Source: Buchananella felis
GTDB lineage: Bacteria; Actinomycetota; Actinomycetes; Actinomycetales; Actinomycetaceae
Strand: one strand, 5' to 3'
Length of the DNA: 64,000 nt
Assembly (NCBI RefSeq): GCF_041380015.1
Contig: NZ_CP159978.1
The translations under genes were made by a program, and so were the position numbers. Below, one piece after another: positions 9,001 through 16,032 of this stretch (position 1 is the stretch's first letter; each line of letters begins with the position of its first letter). The notes under the pieces are model-generated. The model was not told the DNA's origin. It searched no databases and worked only from the letters and a program-made list of their open reading frames with translations.

Positions 9001-10026
9001 TGGGGCATGGGAGAGCTGCTGGCCTTCGGTTCCCTGCTGGTGGAGGGCACGCCGGTGCGCATGAGCGGCCAGGACTGCCGGCGCGGCACCTTCGTGCAGC
9101 GTCACGCCACCTTCCACGACTACCAAAACGGGCAGGAGTGGACGCCGCTGCACTTCATCACCGAGGACCAGGCGCCGTTCTACATCTACGACTCCACCCT
9201 GAGCGAGTACGCGCCGCTGGCCTTCGAGTACGGCTACTCGGTGGAGCGCCCGGAGGCGCTGGTGCTGTGGGAGGCGCAGTTCGGTGACTTCGCCAACGGC
9301 GCCCAGACGGTGATCGACGAGTTCATCTCTTCCTCCTTCCAGAAGTGGGGGCAGCGCTCCAGCGTGGCGGTGCTGCTGCCGCACGGCTACGAGGGCCAGG
9401 GCCCGGACCACTCCTCCGCCCGCATCGAGCGCTACATGACGCTCGCCGCGGAGGAGAACATGTGGATCTGCCAGCCCTCCACGCCGGCCAACCACTTCCA
9501 CATGCTGCGTTCGCAGGCCTACGCCCGCCCGCGCCGCCCGCTGATCGCGTTCACCCCGAAGCAGCTGCTGCGGTTGAAGGCCGCCCAGTCCGCCGTGGAG
9601 GAGTTCACCTCCGGCCAGTTCCGTCCCGTCATCGGCGAGGTGGACGAGCGCGTGGTGGCCGCGGCCGGAGGGGGCGGCGTGCGCCGGGTGCTGCTGTGCT
9701 CCGGGCGCATCTACTACGACCTGGCCGCCGAGCGCGCCAAGCGCGGCACCACCGACGTGGCGATCGTGCGCCTGGAGCAGCTCTACCCGCTGCCGTCTGA
9801 GGAGGTGCGTGCCGCGCTGGCCCCGTTCGGGGACGCCCCCCTGGTGTGGGTGCAGGACGAGCCCGCCAACCAGGGCCCGCTGCCCTACATGCTGCGCCAC
9901 CTCACCGAGGCTTTGGGAACGCACCTGGCCTACGTCTCCCGCCCGGAGGCCGCCTCTCCGAGCGCGGGCAACATGCAGCGCCACAAGGAGGAGAACGCCG
10001 CCCTGATGGCCGCCGCCTTCGCGTGA
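6067..10026 (+). CDS. kgd: multifunctional 2-oxoglutarate decarboxylase/dehydrogenase E1 (Kgd)
   Basis: The 1319-residue protein has the actinobacterial fusion plan. A short E1 helix region (DFGANGWLIEELRERF) comes first, then a Pro/Ala-rich linker to about 190, an E2-type succinyltransferase core (TYDHRVIQGAG near 411), and the ThDP-dependent E1 (GMAHRGRLNVLANI near 635; RRRGHNEGDDPS near 833) with its transketolase-like C-terminal domains. It decarboxylates 2-oxoglutarate for the TCA cycle or carboligation. It lacks a lipoyl domain, as is normal for this fusion. The linker contains two copies of the GGACGACGYT word (6201, 6310). The GTG start places the conserved N-terminal helix at residue 3. 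Confidence 0.97.
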   Translation: MADLDFGANGWLIEELRERFEADPTSVTPAWRTFFETGALPSTGVDDAAAPSGAKLSAFVGEPAGATGPQEVDAPGGAAGGNVVQTPPGAQAGFHDPAPATHEAEALANLQTAPAPVPLTPPVGPASQVPEEAIDGAPTPKASAPEGREPARSSVLLDTTRSDLPPAPPVAIAPPSSPYAARRLAPDSPMGAQAIEEDTTTRLRGMAAKIVQNMEASLAVPTATSVRTVPAKLLIENRALINDYLARTRGGKISFTHLIGYAMVEALAEMPAMNVAYGEEDGKPALVQFAHVAFGLAIDIAKEDGTRQLLVPAIKEADLLTFDKFVDAYEDVVKRARTGALTAADFGATATLTNPGGLGTVHSVPRLMAGQGVIVGVGSMDYPAEFAGASAQALARGAVGRTVTLTSTYDHRVIQGAGSGEFLRLIHQKLIGADGFYRRVFSQLRIPYEVLEWVADVEYDSVTEKDKPARIIELIHAYRSRGHLAADTDPLSYRTRQHPDLSLKNYGLTIWDLDREFATGSFGKAPQMKLRDILSQLRDTYTGSIGIEYMHIQDPAQRRWMQDTIEGTHQRLPLDVQKRALRMLGQAEAFEVFLQTKFVGQKRFSLEGGESLIPLLDRLLDEAAHEGLDEVAIGMAHRGRLNVLANIAGKSYGQIFSEFESGVTTLDGSGDVKYHLGTEGHYTGTDGTGTRVYLAANPSHLEAVNGVLEGVVRAKQDRMGLPDAHFPVMPVLIHGDSAFAGQGVVYETLNMSQVSAYRTGGTVHIIVNNQIGFTTGPLNARSTNYCTDMAKGLQVPIFHVNGDDIEAVARVAQLAFAYRNQFHKDVIIDLTCYRRRGHNEGDDPSMTQPVMYSLIDHKPGVRETFTSALVGRGDMTQEEAAALLDEFNTELENILAQTKEHGWQRGAHDEHTVAGLERPESQLPGMGQMIGWTSAAPRSVLERIGQAHSRVPAGFNLHPKMAQLCERRAKMTLEGGIDWGMGELLAFGSLLVEGTPVRMSGQDCRRGTFVQRHATFHDYQNGQEWTPLHFITEDQAPFYIYDSTLSEYAPLAFEYGYSVERPEALVLWEAQFGDFANGAQTVIDEFISSSFQKWGQRSSVAVLLPHGYEGQGPDHSSARIERYMTLAAEENMWICQPSTPANHFHMLRSQAYARPRRPLIAFTPKQLLRLKAAQSAVEEFTSGQFRPVIGEVDERVVAAAGGGGVRRVLLCSGRIYYDLAAERAKRGTTDVAIVRLEQLYPLPSEEVRAALAPFGDAPLVWVQDEPANQGPLPYMLRHLTEALGTHLAYVSRPEAASPSAGNMQRHKEENAALMAAAFA

Positions 10027-10106
10027 TGACGCGGCCCTGATGGGTGGGCGCGCCCCTGTTCGCTGCGGCGGGCGGGGGCGCGCGGCCGTTGCGCCGGGTG
10101 ACTTAG

Positions 10107-10126
10107 GGGGACGACGCTGCCGCCCC
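10107..10126. repeat. intergenic copy of the GGACGACGYT dispersed word
   Basis: GGGGACGACGCTGCCGCCCC lies in the 195-bp gap between kgd and the SGNH gene. It contains the exact 13-mer GGACGACGCTGCC that recurs across the window. The rest of this gap is GC-rich with no ORF or clear terminator. Confidence 0.6.
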
Positions 10127-10221
10127 GCGCCCCCTTTCCCGCGGGCCCGTTGCCCACCTGGGCGGCTCCGCCCGGCGCGCCAGGCGGACGCGCGGGGCCC
10201 CCATGGGCCAACATTGGAGAC

Positions 10222-10842
10222 ATGACTACGCGCGAGGAAACCGGGCCCGCCCTTCGTCTGTGCTTCGTGGGAGACGAGCTAGTGGGAGGCGTGGGCGACC
10301 CGCGCGCCCGCGGCTGGACCGGGCGCGTGCTCAGCCGCACCCCTCACCCCGAGCACCGGCTGGCCGCGATCCTGCCCGTGGCCGGTGAGACCACCGCCGC
10401 CCTGGCCGAGCGCTGGGAGAACGAGTGCCGACTGCACTTCTCCCCGCTCACCGACAACCGCCTGGTGATCGCGCTGGGAATCGGCGACATCAAGGCCGGC
10501 CAGTCCCTGGCCCGCACCCGCCTGAACCTGGCCAAGATCCTGGACACGGCCCAGGCCTCCCGCATCGCCCCCTTCGTGGTGGGCCCCCCGCCGCTGGCGG
10601 GCGTGCCCCAGGCCCTTATCGCCGAGCTGTCTGACACCGCCGCCCAGGTGTGCCAGCGCCGCGAGGTGCCTTACGTGGAGACCTTCACCCCGCTGCAGGG
10701 GCACAGCCAGTGGCACACGGACATCTCCTCCTCCCGCCTGGGCCTACCCGGGCACGTCGGCTACACGCTGCTGGCCTGGCTGGTCTCCCACTGCGGCTGG
10801 TTCGAGTGGCTGGGCGTGGAGCCCACCGAGGACTGGCAGTAG
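10222..10842 (+). CDS. SGNH/GDSL hydrolase-fold protein lacking the catalytic residues
   Basis: The 206-residue product follows the actinobacterial SGNH hydrolase plan from end to end, for example FVGDELVGGVGDP at 15-27, GWTGRV at 31-36, VVGPPPLAG at 119-127 and LPGHVGY at 175-181. The nucleophile serine of the usual GDSL/GDSF is Glu19. The block III Asn (expected in LGxND) is Gly88. The C-terminal DGAHPGAAGY-like block has become RLGLPGHVGY, removing the Asp and His. Without these it should not be an esterase. It is more likely a binding protein or a decaying gene, although the frame is intact. The ATG has a weak upstream GGAGA. Confidence 0.8.
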   Translation: MTTREETGPALRLCFVGDELVGGVGDPRARGWTGRVLSRTPHPEHRLAAILPVAGETTAALAERWENECRLHFSPLTDNRLVIALGIGDIKAGQSLARTRLNLAKILDTAQASRIAPFVVGPPPLAGVPQALIAELSDTAAQVCQRREVPYVETFTPLQGHSQWHTDISSSRLGLPGHVGYTLLAWLVSHCGWFEWLGVEPTEDWQ

Positions 10843-10880
10843 CCGCACACGCCCCCACAACCCCGTGCGTGGGCAGACGA

Positions 10881-10911
10881 AAACGGCGGGCCCTGCTAGG
10901 ACCCGCCGTTT
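10881..10911. terminator. bidirectional terminator between SGNH gene and bL37
   Basis: AAACGGCGGG and CCCGCCGTTT form a 10-bp stem that can extend inward through CCT/AGG. T/A tracts lie on both sides, and it sits between convergent genes. Confidence 0.8.
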
Positions 10912-10919
10912 CTTCACGC

Positions 10920-10994
10920 TCAGGCGTTGGGGCGCTTGCCGCCGTTCGCCGCGTTCTTCTTGCGCGCCTTGCGCTTGCGTCCACGCTTGGACAT
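10920..10994 (-). CDS. ribosomal protein bL37 (24 aa)
   Basis: A 24-codon reading frame on the minus strand encodes MSKRGRKRKARKKNAANGGK followed by RPNA. It matches the tiny, very basic actinobacterial large-subunit protein bL37 (annotated in some genomes as an AURKAIP1/COX24-domain protein) in length, in the MxKRGRK start and in the GKRPNA end. It binds 23S rRNA in mycobacterial ribosomes. It is too short for routine ORF calling. It converges on the SGNH gene across a shared terminator. Confidence 0.92.
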   Translation of the reverse strand: MSKRGRKRKARKKNAANGGKRPNA

Positions 10995-11089
10995 ATCGAG
11001 CCTCCGATCCGCTTTAGCGGGCCAGGCCCGCAACTGCCTGCGGTATTGTTCCACATTTTTGGCCCGCCTGGCACGCCGGGGCGCGCCCG

Positions 11090-11350
11090 CTACTCACATT
11101 GGCTCGTGAACGTGGTCACCCGCAGGGACTGCCTGATGATGACCCGCAGTTCCTCCGGCGCGCCCTGGCAGCAGGAGCGACGCAGCAGTTCGCGCACGTG
11201 CATTTCCGCCTCGGCCAGTTCGCGGCAGTGGCCGCATTCCTCGACGTGGCGGGTCAGGGCGTCGTACAACGCCGAATCCACCTCGCGGTCCAGGTACATG
11301 AAGAGGTGCTCGATCAGTTCCTCGCAGCTAGTGCGGCCCATCTCAGTCAT
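11090..11350 (-). CDS. rsrA: zinc-binding anti-sigma factor, RsrA/RshA type
   Basis: This 86-residue cytoplasmic protein has the ZAS signature HxxxCxxC (H35, C39, C42) plus Cys9, with a further Cys60-Cys61 pair. In the family a thiol-zinc centre holds the sigma factor until disulfide stress oxidises it. The ATG overlaps the sigma factor stop as ATGA, so the pair is translationally coupled, as expected for SigR-RsrA. The mycothiol link is inferred from family and taxon. Confidence 0.92.
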   Translation of the reverse strand: MTEMGRTSCEELIEHLFMYLDREVDSALYDALTRHVEECGHCRELAEAEMHVRELLRRSCCQGAPEELRVIIRQSLRVTTFTSQCE

Positions 11351-11901
11351 CGCGCCTCCTTCACGTAGTCAGCTAACGCCTTTCGCAGCTGAGATCTTCC
11401 CCGGTGGAGGCGAGACATGACCGTGCCGACCGGCGTGCCCATGATCTCGGCGATCTCCTTGTAGGAAAACCCCTCGACGTCGGCCAGGTAGACCGCCAGG
11501 CGGCGATCGGGATCCAGGTCCTGCAGGGCGCCGCGAATGACGTCGTCCCCGATCGAATCCAGCGCGTCCGCCTCCGCACTGCGCAGGCCGGTGGAGGTGT
11601 GGGAGGCCGCCTCGTAGAGCTGCCAGTCCTCCACCTCGTTGGTGGCCTCGATTGGACGACGCTGCGCCTTGCGGTAGTTAGAGATGTAGGCGTTTGTGAG
11701 GATGCGGTAGAGCCAGGCCTTGAGGTTGGTGCCCTCCTCGAAGCGGTCGAAGGCGGCGAAGGCCTTGGCGTAGGCGTCCTGCACCAGGTCCTGCGCGTCT
11801 TGCGGGTTGCGGGTCATGCGCAACGCCGCGCCGTACAGCTGATCCAGGTACGGCAACGCCTGCTCCTCGAAGCGGGCGGCGAGGTCTGATTGGGTGCTCA
11901 T
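11347..11901 (-). CDS. sigR: ECF RNA polymerase sigma factor, SigR/SigH type
   Basis: The 184-residue protein has a sigma-2 region (ALRMTRNPQDAQDLVQDAYA and NLKAWLYRILTNAYISNYRK) and a sigma-4 helix-turn-helix (EGFSYKEIAEIMGTPVGTVM, SRLHRGRSQLRKAL). Length, sequence and the overlapping RsrA-type anti-sigma gene identify it as the thiol-oxidative-stress sigma factor. A start at the ATG MSTQSDLAARFEE is typical. I could not find a clear GGAAT-N18-GTT autoregulatory promoter upstream. A copy of the GGACGACGCT word lies at 11654. Confidence 0.93.
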   Translation of the reverse strand: MSTQSDLAARFEEQALPYLDQLYGAALRMTRNPQDAQDLVQDAYAKAFAAFDRFEEGTNLKAWLYRILTNAYISNYRKAQRRPIEATNEVEDWQLYEAASHTSTGLRSAEADALDSIGDDVIRGALQDLDPDRRLAVYLADVEGFSYKEIAEIMGTPVGTVMSRLHRGRSQLRKALADYVKEAR

Positions 11902-12065
11902 CGGTTCAGAGCCTAGTGGGCGGCGGGCCGGGGCGCGGCCCGACGCGGCGGATCGACGGCAGGGACACGAGCGGGCACGGCCACTGCGGCCCCGGCCGCC
12001 GCCAGGTCCCCATCTCCTCCCCTTAGGGGTGGCGCAACTCACCCAGTTGGAGTATGCAAGTACCT

Positions 12066-12566
12066 ATGAGCCTTTTGTCTGCCCTCGCCCGTCCCCTGCT
12101 GGCAATCCCGTTCATCCTGGAAGGGATCGACGCCATCACGCGCCCGGAGCCCCACGCTGACCTGGTCCTGGAGGCTACGGAGACGATGGAGAAGAAGGCC
12201 GGCACGCCGCCGCTGACCAGGGCCGACGCGGTGCTGTTCAGCCGCGTGGGCGGGGTGGTGAGCGTGGCCGCCGCCGGTGCGTTGCTGCTGGGCAAGCGCC
12301 CGCGCACCGCCGCGTGCGTGTTGGCCGCGCTGAACGTGGCCACCGCCGTGGTGAGGTACCCGTTCTGGCGCGCGGCCACCCGCGGCGAGCGCGACGAGCA
12401 CCTGGCTGGCCTGGCTCGGGCCGGGGCGGTGACGGGCGGGTTGTTGCTGGCCTCGGCTGACCGTGGCGGCGCCCCGTCGTGGAGTTGGCAGCGCGCCAAC
12501 CGGCGCGAGCAGAAGCAGGCGCTCTCGGCGCTGCGCCGCGAGCTGCGGGAGAAGTACACGGCCTAG
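12066..12566 (+). CDS. DoxX family membrane protein
   Basis: A 166-residue protein begins MSLLSALARPLLAIPFILEG, the usual start of actinobacterial DoxX-family proteins. Four hydrophobic segments precede a basic, soluble tail (NRREQKQALSALRRELREK). DoxX proteins are small inner-membrane proteins of uncertain role, in some cases linked to redox stress. An in-frame ATG at 12054 is also possible; the GGAG at 12049-12052 is 1 base from that ATG and 13 bases from 12066, so spacing does not decide the start. Confidence 0.8.
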   Translation: MSLLSALARPLLAIPFILEGIDAITRPEPHADLVLEATETMEKKAGTPPLTRADAVLFSRVGGVVSVAAAGALLLGKRPRTAACVLAALNVATAVVRYPFWRAATRGERDEHLAGLARAGAVTGGLLLASADRGGAPSWSWQRANRREQKQALSALRRELREKYTA

Positions 12567-12613
12567 GCGGGCACTCCAGCGCGCCGGCTCCCCGCCCCAA
12601 TAGAATCGGGGCC

Positions 12614-13990
12614 ATGACGCAGGAGTTTTGGCGCGCTCCCCTGGCGGTGGGCCCGGTGGACGCTGACGTGGCCGTGCCCGGCTCGAAGTCCCTGACGGCC
12701 CGGGAGCTGCTGCTGTCCGCCCTCGCGGATGGCCCCAGCGAGCTGCGCGGCGCCCTGCTGGCGCGCGACACGCGGCTGATGGTGGCGGCGCTGGAGGCGC
12801 TGGGGGCACGCATCGAGGTCCAGGAGGGCGACTTCCCGGTGATCCGGGTGGAGCCCGGGCCGTTGCGGGGCGGGGCCGTGATCGACTGCGGCCTGGCCGG
12901 CACCGTGATGCGTTTCGTCCCGGCGCTGGCGGCGCTGGCGCGGGGCACCACCCGGTTCGACGGAGACGCCCACGCCCGCCAGCGCCCCCTCGCCCCGCTG
13001 CTGGACGCCCTGGCTGGCCTGGGTGCCGGCGTGGAGAGCGCCGCCGGCTACCTGCCCATCGCCGTGACCGGCACCGGTGGCCTCACCGGTGGCGTGGTGG
13101 AGGTGGAAGCCTCCGCCTCCTCCCAGTTCCTCTCCGCCCTGCTGCTGATCGGGGCAAGCTGCGAGGACGGCCTCACGGTGGTGCCGCGCGGCCGCCTGAC
13201 CTCCCGCCCGCACATCGACATGACTGTGCAGACACTGCGCGAGCGTGGCGTGCGCGTCGACGTGCTGACCGGCCCGGAGGCGGGCGTGCCGGGCGGTGGG
13301 GGTAGCGCGGGGGTGGGCGCGGCGGCGTCGGATATCCCGGAGGTGGCCTGGCGGGTCCACGCCGGCCCGATCGCGGGCAGGGTGGTCGAAATCGAGCCCG
13401 ATCTTTCCAACGCGGGAGTGTTCCTGGCCCCGGCTTTGACAGTGGGCGGCCAGGTGCGGATGCGCAACTGGCCGCTTGCCACCACGCAGGCCGGCGATGC
13501 CTGGCGTGAGCTGCTGCCCCGCCTGGGCGCGCAGGTGGAGCTGCGCCCCGACACGCCCGCCACGGGCACGCTGGTGGTGCGCGGCACCGGCCGGATCGCT
13601 GGCCTGGAGGCGGACCTGGGGGCGGTGGGCGAACTCGCCCCCACCCTGGCGGCCCTGCTCACGCTGGCCTCCTCCCCCTCGCGGCTGACCGGGATCGCCC
13701 ACCTGCGCGGCCACGAAACCGACCGCCTGGCGGCGCTGGTGGCGGAGATCCGCCGCCTGGGCGGGCAGGCCACCGAGCTGGCAGACGGCCTGGAGATCGC
13801 CCCACCACCGGCCGGGCGGCGGCTGGCCGGCGCGGTGCTGCACTCCTACGCCGACCACCGGATGGCAACGTTCGCGGCGATCGTCGGCACGCGAGTGGCG
13901 GGCGTGGAGCTGGACGACGTGGCCACCACCTCCAAGACCCTGCCCGACTTCGCCCGCCGCTGGGGCGCCCTGCTGGGAGAGGGCGCATGA
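12614..13990 (+). CDS. aroA: 3-phosphoshikimate 1-carboxyvinyltransferase (EPSP synthase)
   Basis: The 458-residue protein has all EPSP synthase hallmarks: VPGSKSLTAR (Lys25, Ser26, Arg30), LAGTVMRFVPALAAL, SASSQFLSALLL, RGHETDRLAAL and DHRMATFAAIVG followed by VATTSKTLPDF. It joins shikimate-3-phosphate and PEP in aromatic amino-acid synthesis. The usual PGSKSxTNR has Ala in place of Asn, which is tolerated in relatives. It is followed by rsgA at 13 bp and hisN, the standard actinobacterial order next to sigR-rsrA. Confidence 0.96.
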   Translation: MTQEFWRAPLAVGPVDADVAVPGSKSLTARELLLSALADGPSELRGALLARDTRLMVAALEALGARIEVQEGDFPVIRVEPGPLRGGAVIDCGLAGTVMRFVPALAALARGTTRFDGDAHARQRPLAPLLDALAGLGAGVESAAGYLPIAVTGTGGLTGGVVEVEASASSQFLSALLLIGASCEDGLTVVPRGRLTSRPHIDMTVQTLRERGVRVDVLTGPEAGVPGGGGSAGVGAAASDIPEVAWRVHAGPIAGRVVEIEPDLSNAGVFLAPALTVGGQVRMRNWPLATTQAGDAWRELLPRLGAQVELRPDTPATGTLVVRGTGRIAGLEADLGAVGELAPTLAALLTLASSPSRLTGIAHLRGHETDRLAALVAEIRRLGGQATELADGLEIAPPPAGRRLAGAVLHSYADHRMATFAAIVGTRVAGVELDDVATTSKTLPDFARRWGALLGEGA

Positions 13991-14003
13991 AGAAAGAGCA
14001 CGT

Positions 14004-15014
14004 ATGAGAAGAGACATCGGCACCGACGACGCGCGGGTGCGGGTGCGCCCGCCGCGCTCCTCGCGCCCGCGCACCAAGGACCGCCCGCAGCACAAGGACG
14101 CCGTGGAGGGCTTCGTGTTCTCCGTGGACCGGGGCCGCTACGGCGTCGAACTGCCCGACTCCACCCGCGTGGTGGCGATGAAGGCGCGCGAGCTCGGCAA
14201 GGGGCGCGTGGTGGTGGGAGACACGGTGCGCGTGGTGGGAGACCTCTCCGGGCGCAAGGACACCCTGGCGCGGATCGTCGGGATCGCCGAGCGGCGCAGC
14301 GAGCTCAGGCGCAGCGCCGAGGATGGCGAGCTGGCCGGGCGCGAACGCACCGTGGTGGCCAACGCCGACCAGCTGCTGGTGGTGACCGCGCTGGCTGACC
14401 CGCCGCCGCGCGTGCGCATGATCGACCGCTACCTGGTGGCCGCCTACGACGCCGGCATGGAGCCCATCTTGGTGCTGACCAAGGCGGACCTGGCCGACCC
14501 GGCCGAGCTGCTGGCCGCCTACACGCCCCTGGGGGTGCGCGCCGTGGTCACGTCCCTGGCGCCGGGGCGGGAGTGCGACCTGAGCGAGGTCCACGAGCTC
14601 CTGGCCGGGCACGTGTCCGTGCTGGTGGGCCATTCCGGCGTGGGTAAGTCCACGCTGGTAAACGCCGTCACCGGTGCCGAACGCGCCACCGGGCACGTCA
14701 ACGACGTCACCGGGCGGGGCCGCCACACCTCCACCTCCGTCGTAGCGCTGCGCGTGGAGGGCGGCTGGGTGATCGACACCCCGGGCGTGCGCTCCTTTGG
14801 CCTGGCCCACATCGACACCGACTCCATCCTGGCGGCCTTCACCGACCTGGCCGAGGTGGCCGCCGCCTGCCCGCGCGGCTGCACCCACACCGCCACCGAG
14901 CCTGACTGCGAGCTCTCCGCCGCCGCAGTGGACGACGCTGCCCTGGCCGCCCGCCTGGAGAGCTTCCGCCGCCTCGTGGCCGCCCGCCTGGGCGGGGAGG
15001 AGCCCGGCAGGTAG
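14004..15014 (+). CDS. rsgA: ribosome small subunit-dependent GTPase A
   Basis: The 336-residue protein has an OB-fold N-terminal part, then the circularly permuted GTPase order: LTKADLAD (G4), GHSGVGKSTLVNA (G1) and DTPGVRSFGL (G3). A C-terminal zinc-binding CPRGCTHTATEPDCEL motif follows. RsgA helps mature the 30S subunit. The C-terminal tail contains the word GGACGACGCTGCC (14930) encoding VDDAA. It probably shares a transcript with aroA. Confidence 0.95.
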   Translation: MRRDIGTDDARVRVRPPRSSRPRTKDRPQHKDAVEGFVFSVDRGRYGVELPDSTRVVAMKARELGKGRVVVGDTVRVVGDLSGRKDTLARIVGIAERRSELRRSAEDGELAGRERTVVANADQLLVVTALADPPPRVRMIDRYLVAAYDAGMEPILVLTKADLADPAELLAAYTPLGVRAVVTSLAPGRECDLSEVHELLAGHVSVLVGHSGVGKSTLVNAVTGAERATGHVNDVTGRGRHTSTSVVALRVEGGWVIDTPGVRSFGLAHIDTDSILAAFTDLAEVAAACPRGCTHTATEPDCELSAAAVDDAALAARLESFRRLVAARLGGEEPGR

Positions 15015-15069
15015 AGGCGCGCGTGGACGGCGCCGCCTAGGCCCGGGCGGCAGCGGCTAGATTGGCGCC

Positions 15070-15861
15070 ATGGAACTGCGCTCTGACTACCTTGCCGACC
15101 TGAACCTGGCGCTGGAGATCGCCGACCGGGTGGACCGCCTGACCATGGAGCGCTTCGGCGCTGCGGACCTGGTGGTGGACTCCAAGCCGGACCTGACCCC
15201 GGTTTCGGACGCGGACAAGCGCGCCGAGCAGATCGTGCGCAGTGTGCTGGGTGAGCACCGCCCGGCGGACGCGATCCTGGGCGAGGAGTACGGCAGCCAG
15301 GGCCAGTCCGAGCGCCGCTGGATCGTGGACCCGATCGACGGCACCAAGAACTTCGTGCGCGGCGTGCCGCTGTGGGCCTCCCTGATCGCGCTGGTGGACG
15401 GCGATGAGGTGGTGGTCGGCGTGGTCAGCGCCCCGGCCCTGGGGGCGCGCTGGTTCGCCGCGCGCGGGGCGGGCGCGTGGCGCGGCCCGCGCCTGGAGGG
15501 CGCCCGCCGCCTGCAGGTCTCTCGCGTGGAGCGCTTCGAGGACGCCTCGCTGGGCTACTCCTCCCTGGCGGCCTGGCGCGGCCACCCGCGCCGCGAGCAG
15601 TTCCTGGCCCTCCTGGAGGAGTGCTGGCGCACGCGCGGCTACGGCGACTTCTTCCCCTACATGATGGTGGCCGAGGGCGCGGTGGACGCCTGCGCCGAGC
15701 CCGAGCTGGAGGTCTACGACATGGCGGCCCTGGTGCCGATCGTGGTCGAGGCCGGCGGCCGCTTCACCAACCTGCGCGGCGTGGATGGCCCCTTCGGCGG
15801 CAACGCGGCGGCGAGCAACGGGCTGCTGCACGAGGCCCTCCTGGAGCGGCTGGGCGAATAG
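15070..15861 (+). CDS. hisN: histidinol-phosphatase, inositol-monophosphatase family
   Basis: The 263-residue protein has the IMPase motifs ILGEEYG (metal-binding Glu), WIVDPIDGTKNFVRG and, near the end, LEVYDMAALVPIVVEAGG. The EVYD form in place of WD with ALxPIVxEAGG, and the position right after rsgA, point to the HisN branch that removes phosphate from histidinol phosphate in actinobacteria. Inositol monophosphatase activity cannot be excluded. Confidence 0.88.
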   Translation: MELRSDYLADLNLALEIADRVDRLTMERFGAADLVVDSKPDLTPVSDADKRAEQIVRSVLGEHRPADAILGEEYGSQGQSERRWIVDPIDGTKNFVRGVPLWASLIALVDGDEVVVGVVSAPALGARWFAARGAGAWRGPRLEGARRLQVSRVERFEDASLGYSSLAAWRGHPRREQFLALLEECWRTRGYGDFFPYMMVAEGAVDACAEPELEVYDMAALVPIVVEAGGRFTNLRGVDGPFGGNAAASNGLLHEALLERLGE

Positions 15862-15974
15862 GCGGTCTGCACCGTGCCAAGCGGCGCCTTCCTGGTGGGC
15901 CGGCACGCAGGCGCGGCCTGGCTGGGCAAACGGGCCGGGTGGACGACGTCGGCCACCCCCGCCACCCAGCAAAA

Positions 15975-15996
15975 CGGCCGCGATTGCGGGCGGCCG
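15975..15996 (+). terminator. possible terminator after hisN
   Basis: CGGCCGC and GCGGCCG pair across an 8-base loop in the 171-bp hisN-sbcD gap. There is no T-run, so it is a weak candidate. A GGACGACGTC word variant lies upstream at 15941. Confidence 0.35.
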
Positions 15997-16032
15997 GAAT
16001 CAAATGTTGGTGCCTCGCGTTAGCGTGGGCGC

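Noticed and set aside
13911..13929. Another word copy, GGACGACGT in aroA
   Set aside because: It encodes the conserved LDDVATTSK segment of EPSP synthase, so protein constraint explains it, and the tenth base pattern does not match.
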